From an uncultured Arsenicibacter sp. (lineage in GTDB: Bacteria; Bacteroidota; Bacteroidia; Cytophagales; Spirosomataceae), in assembly GCF_945952095.1 (NCBI RefSeq), contig NZ_CAMFHL010000267.1, positions 1 to 9,964 of the forward strand: a DNA stretch of 9,964 bases, in the 5' to 3' direction. Each line of letters begins with the position of its first letter. Position 1 is the stretch's first letter. Below, one piece after another: positions 6,788-9,964 of this stretch. The translations under genes were made by a program, and so were the position numbers. The notes beneath the pieces were generated by a model, which was not told the origin of the DNA, did no database searches, and worked only from the letters and a program-made list of their open reading frames with translations.

Positions 6788-7467
6788 AGTGTCAGGGTTG
6801 TATCGCCTACCATTGTACCATCAAAAAGCCGGATCAGCCGGTGCGTTTTTTTGGCCATCGCTTCGTCGTGCGTCACCATCACGATGGTCGCGCCATCCGT
6901 GTTGAGTCCTTGCAGAATGGACAGAATTTCGTTACCCATCACGCTGTCGAGGTTGCCGGTCGGCTCATCGGCCAGGATGATTTCGGGGCGGCCGACAATG
7001 GCACGGGCAATGGCCACGCGCTGTTTCTGCCCGCCCGACAACTGTTTCGGGAAGTGTTTGACGCGGTTGCTGAGGCCAACGCGCTCAAGGGCTTCCTGCG
7101 CCATCTGCCGCCGCTGCGTACCGGAAATCTGTTTGCGGTACAGGAGCGGAATCTCCACGTTGTCGAGCACCGACAGGTCGTTGATGAGGTGAAAGCTCTG
7201 GAAGATAAAGCCCAGCCGCTGGTTCCGCAGCCGCGCCAGTTCCTGATCGCTGTAGCTCGTTACGGGTTGCCCGCCCACGCTGATACCACCTTTGCTGGGA
7301 GCATCCAGCAGGCCGATGATGTTGAGCAGCGTACTTTTCCCGCAGCCCGACGGCCCCATGATCGACGCAAACTCGCCCTGCCCGATGTGCAGGTTAATGT
7401 TGTTCAGTGCCAGCGTTTCGATGGTGCTGGTCCGGTAGACTTTTTCGATGTTCGTTAGTGTTATCAT
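6781..7467 (-). CDS. ABC transporter ATP-binding protein, MacB/LolD type
   Basis: This 228-residue protein is a complete stand-alone nucleotide-binding subunit of the MacB/LolD/FtsE group. It shows Walker A GPSGCGKST (38-46), Q-loop Q90 in FIFQSFHLI, signature LSGGQ (143-147), Walker B IILADEPT with catalytic E168, the D-loop SD-equivalent GNLD (171-174) and H-loop H200 in VTHD. The sequence 'FQSFHLINDLSVLDNVEIPL' after the Q-loop is typical of this group. It would hydrolyse ATP at the inner membrane to drive the two FtsX-type permeases encoded downstream. The ATG at 7465-7467 lies 2 nt after the stop of the TolC-like gene, and its own stop overlaps the permease start by 7 nt, which indicates one message. 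All catalytic residues are present. Confidence 0.95.
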   Translation of the reverse strand: MITLTNIEKVYRTSTIETLALNNINLHIGQGEFASIMGPSGCGKSTLLNIIGLLDAPSKGGISVGGQPVTSYSDQELARLRNQRLGFIFQSFHLINDLSVLDNVEIPLLYRKQISGTQRRQMAQEALERVGLSNRVKHFPKQLSGGQKQRVAIARAIVGRPEIILADEPTGNLDSVMGNEILSILQGLNTDGATIVMVTHDEAMAKKTHRLIRLFDGTMVGDTTLTLC

Positions 7468-7469
7468 GT

Positions 7470-8942
7470 TTACTTGAGTTTCTCGTTTCGTTCAAAATCA
7501 TACAATGTCAGCAGACGCAGGCTGTAGTATGCCTGCCAGTAATCCCGCAGGGCCAGAATATAGTCGCGGCGGGCGCGGTCTTTTTCCTGCGTGGCAATGC
7601 CTAAATCCGTTACACTAAGGTCGCTGAGCAGAAAGCGGTTCTGCGCAATCTGATAACGTTCACTCCCGATTTTATCTGCCTCGGCGGTGAGTTTCACCTG
7701 CTGCCGGAGCATCTGAAGCAGGGTGACCTGCGTATAAATTTCCTGCTCAAACGTTAATCGGTCCTGCTGAATGGCCTGTTCGACAAACTGCTGGTTGGCG
7801 CGGGCCGTTTCGGTACGGGCCTGAGCACGTCCCCACGTCATGATCGGCAGCGTAAACTGCACCTCCAGAAACTCCCGGTCCTGCGGCTGCCGGTAAATAT
7901 CGGTCGGCCGCTGGCCCCGGTTCGACAGACCGAACGCGGCGTTCAGGGTAGCATTGAGGCCGTTATCGCGTTTGGCTTTGTCGAGGTCACGGTCGGCTTC
8001 GAGCTTGCGGCGCTGAAAGGCAATGGCCGCTGACCGGTTCGAAAACGCCTGCTTCAGGGCCGTTTCCATATCGACCGTAAAGTCAGTCAGCTGCGACGGA
8101 ATATCCAGCACCAGTGCCCGCGCCGCCGACTGGTCGCGGTAGCCGATGTAGGTTTTCAGCTTCAGCGTCGCCACTTCCGCCGTTTGCCGGGCCGATGCGA
8201 GGTCTTTCTGCGCCGTCAGCAACCCCAGCTGAAGCTGTAGCAGGTCATTTTGTGAGAGCTTACCGAGCTTCATTTTTTCCTGCGCAATTTTGTACAGCGT
8301 GTCGTTATTACTGCGGTTCTTCTCCGCAATCTGCAGATTTACCTGCGACACAAGCAGGTCGAAATAGAGTGATGTCACATTAACCGACACCTGCTCCAGC
8401 CCCTCGATGGCCTGCTGGTTGCTTTCCTGATACCGGATCGGCTCAATTTTACGGTCCCACTTCATGGTGTTGAACCGGAACAGCGGCTGCTGTATCCCCA
8501 CCGCAAACGGAATCCCGTTATACAGCGTGTTGTTGCGCTGAAAATCATCGAACCGCTGCAACTGTTTCTGCACAAATACCGACCCGCCCGTCATTGGAAT
8601 ATTCTGGGTCAGGGCCAGATTCAGCAGCGAATTGTTATTTGAGATCGGTACGAAATTGATAGTGCCGTCGGGCTGGGTCACCTGCGTATAGGAGCGGGTA
8701 AAGCTCGGCAGGTAGCCATCCAGACTCAGCTGAGGCTTATAATCGGCCAGAAACGAGCGGTATTTCCAGTAGTTGGTTTTAAACTGCGTCCGGACCTGTT
8801 GCGCGGCCACCGACTGCTGTTGGGCCAGCAGCACCGTTTCTTCGAGAGTCAGCAGTTGCGGCTGGGCAACGGCCACATTAAGTGTCAGCCAGCCCGCCAG
8901 CACCATAACCAGCTTCCGGACAGCAATCAGGTCATGGCTCAT
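7470..8942 (-). CDS. TolC-family outer-membrane efflux protein
   Basis: This 490-residue protein begins with a signal peptide: R9/K10, a hydrophobic stretch LVMVLAGWLTLNVAVA and a likely cut after A26, before QPQ. The mature part opens with LTLEETVLLAQQQS, the usual start of TolC/OEP-family proteins. It shows two long helical repeats, about residues 190-265 (VTSLYFDLLVSQVNLQIAEK onward) and 395-480 (FEQEIYTQVTLLQMLRQQ onward), which would form the periplasmic tunnel. Between them lie strand segments such as FLEVQFTLPIMTWG. Length and layout fit a full TolC protomer, which works as a trimeric outer-membrane exit duct. The start ATG overlaps the stop of the adaptor gene in ATGA, so the two are coupled. 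It supplies the outer-membrane part of the exporter encoded on both sides. Confidence 0.92.
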   Translation of the reverse strand: MSHDLIAVRKLVMVLAGWLTLNVAVAQPQLLTLEETVLLAQQQSVAAQQVRTQFKTNYWKYRSFLADYKPQLSLDGYLPSFTRSYTQVTQPDGTINFVPISNNNSLLNLALTQNIPMTGGSVFVQKQLQRFDDFQRNNTLYNGIPFAVGIQQPLFRFNTMKWDRKIEPIRYQESNQQAIEGLEQVSVNVTSLYFDLLVSQVNLQIAEKNRSNNDTLYKIAQEKMKLGKLSQNDLLQLQLGLLTAQKDLASARQTAEVATLKLKTYIGYRDQSAARALVLDIPSQLTDFTVDMETALKQAFSNRSAAIAFQRRKLEADRDLDKAKRDNGLNATLNAAFGLSNRGQRPTDIYRQPQDREFLEVQFTLPIMTWGRAQARTETARANQQFVEQAIQQDRLTFEQEIYTQVTLLQMLRQQVKLTAEADKIGSERYQIAQNRFLLSDLSVTDLGIATQEKDRARRDYILALRDYWQAYYSLRLLTLYDFERNEKLK

Positions 8943-9964
8943 TTGTCGACGGGGTTAATGGTGAGTTCTTCCAGGTGTTCGTATTCGCTCGTGTCAGTGA
9001 TGATGATTTTTTCACCCGCCTGCAAACCGCTTTTAATTTCGACAAAGTCAAAGCTCGTCAGGCCGATTTCCACCTCGCGGCGAACGGCTTTGTTGGTACC
9101 GCTCAGCACAAACACCGACTGCCGGCGTTTGCCTTTAAAAACCGGTCCGTTGGCTACCCGGACCGCTCTTGCGTTGCTGTTAGTCACCACAAACACCTCG
9201 ACCTTCATGTTGGGCCGCAGTGAGGTATGGCGGTTATCGTCGAGCTGAATGGCAAACTGAACGGTGTTGTTCTGCACACTAGGCTTTACCTGGGTAATGG
9301 TGCCGCGCAGGTTGGTATCGTTGATTTTCACCACCACCGGCAACCCCGTTTTCAGCTGATCAGCATACACATCCGAGGCAGAACCGTCGATCCTGAAACT
9401 GCCCAGATCGGCCAGTTTAGCCAGCATTTCGCCTTCGTTGACGGCCGAGCCGACGTGGTCATTCACCCAGGTGAGCACACCGGCACGGTCGGCCAGAATG
9501 TCGGCCTGTTTCAGTTTATGATCCAGCACCTTGAGGTTGGTCGATTCAATCTGCGCCTGAAGCTGTGATTCTTTCAGGCTCGCCCCCATCGACTGCCGGT
9601 TATAGGTTAGTTCATTTTCGAGTTGTTTCTTTTCAAGCAGGGCAATTTTGAGGGCGTTTTCGGCGCGGGTTACGTCTTCCTGCGTACTCCCGCCGACTTT
9701 AAGCAGGCGTTTGGCATCGTCTACCTCAGCCCGTAGCTTATTAATATTCAGGGCTTTGATCTGATCGCTGATATCGGCATCAAACAGATTTTTATTCAGC
9801 TTCATCCGGAGCTGCTCAATACCGTTCTGCTTCAGTTCCAGCTGGTCTTTCAGCTTTTCAAACTCAATCTGACTCAGCGATTTATCGAGTTCAATGATAG
9901 CCTGCCCCGGTTTCACCCGTGCGCCGGGTGTGAGTAAGATCCGGCGGATACTTGCCCGGATGGG
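8939..9964 (-). CDS. Periplasmic adaptor (HlyD/MacA-type membrane fusion protein), 5' end outside window
   Basis: The frame stays open to the right edge, so the N-terminus (signal or membrane anchor) is missing; 341 residues are visible. A GTG at 9914-9916 is internal, because the preceding in-frame residues RILLTPGARVKPGQ are the conserved first half of the lipoyl domain. Next come a long helical hairpin (about fragment residues 30-155, rich in K/E/L/Q, with LKVGGSTQEDVTRAENALK at its turn) and the second lipoyl half (ILADRAGVLTWVNDHVGSAV). Beta-barrel segments follow (FRIDGSASDVYADQLKTG and VVVKINDTNLRGTI), then a C-terminal membrane-proximal domain ending LTINPVDK. Such proteins bridge the inner-membrane permeases and the TolC duct. 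The turn of the hairpin probably docks on TolC. The stop codon overlaps the TolC-like start by 4 nt, and this is the first visible gene of the exporter series. Confidence 0.92.
   Translation of the reverse strand, partial: PIRASIRRILLTPGARVKPGQAIIELDKSLSQIEFEKLKDQLELKQNGIEQLRMKLNKNLFDADISDQIKALNINKLRAEVDDAKRLLKVGGSTQEDVTRAENALKIALLEKKQLENELTYNRQSMGASLKESQLQAQIESTNLKVLDHKLKQADILADRAGVLTWVNDHVGSAVNEGEMLAKLADLGSFRIDGSASDVYADQLKTGLPVVVKINDTNLRGTITQVKPSVQNNTVQFAIQLDDNRHTSLRPNMKVEVFVVTNSNARAVRVANGPVFKGKRRQSVFVLSGTNKAVRREVEIGLTSFDFVEIKSGLQAGEKIIITDTSEYEHLEELTINPVDK

Noticed and set aside
9914..9916. GTG as the true start of the adaptor gene
   Set aside because: The frame continues upstream to the window edge with conserved lipoyl-domain residues (TPGARVKPGQ), so the gene is truncated by the window.

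Overview
The window comes from a bacterial chromosome and most likely a member of the Bacteroidota, probably a Cytophagales relative such as the Spirosoma group. The grounds are the moderate GC content, the near absence of Shine-Dalgarno sequences, the 'DMNF...TSG.EG' receiver loop and the 'HEVNNS' kinase box, both of which I associate with regulators of this phylum. This taxonomic call is inference from style, not from a marker gene.

Layout: (1) Positions 1-636, minus strand, hold the N-terminal part of an MFS transporter that runs off the left edge. (2) Positions 637-828 are a divergent promoter region with several small palindromes, including a perfect 8-bp inverted repeat directly ahead of the next gene. 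(3) Positions 829-1512, plus strand, encode an OmpR/PhoB-type response regulator with no kinase beside it in the same orientation. (4) From 9964 down to 1517, all on the minus strand, lies one long gene series: a periplasmic adaptor (5' end outside the window), a TolC-like outer-membrane factor, an ABC ATPase, two MacB/FtsX-type permeases, an NtrC-type sigma-54 activator and an NtrY-like membrane histidine kinase.

The minus-strand series reads as one functional unit. The first four genes are tightly coupled (4-nt overlap, 2-nt gap, 7-nt overlap). After the first permease there is an 88-nt spacer carrying a perfect 18-bp inverted repeat, then the second permease, then the activator 12 nt later, then an 80-nt spacer filled by a degenerate tandem repeat, then the kinase. 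The exporter resembles MacAB-TolC but splits the permease into two different subunits and has a separate ATPase. The kinase has two membrane helices joined by only a few residues, so it probably senses something within the membrane or through the transporter. The activator would then switch on a sigma-54 promoter, perhaps that of the exporter itself. That promoter would lie to the right of the window, so this loop cannot be tested here.

I see no rRNA, tRNA, CRISPR array, insertion sequence or phage gene. Nothing here is clearly a new system. The points most worth a second look are the two intergenic repeats inside the operon, the sigma-54 two-component pair tied to an exporter, and the inverted repeat in front of the lone response regulator.
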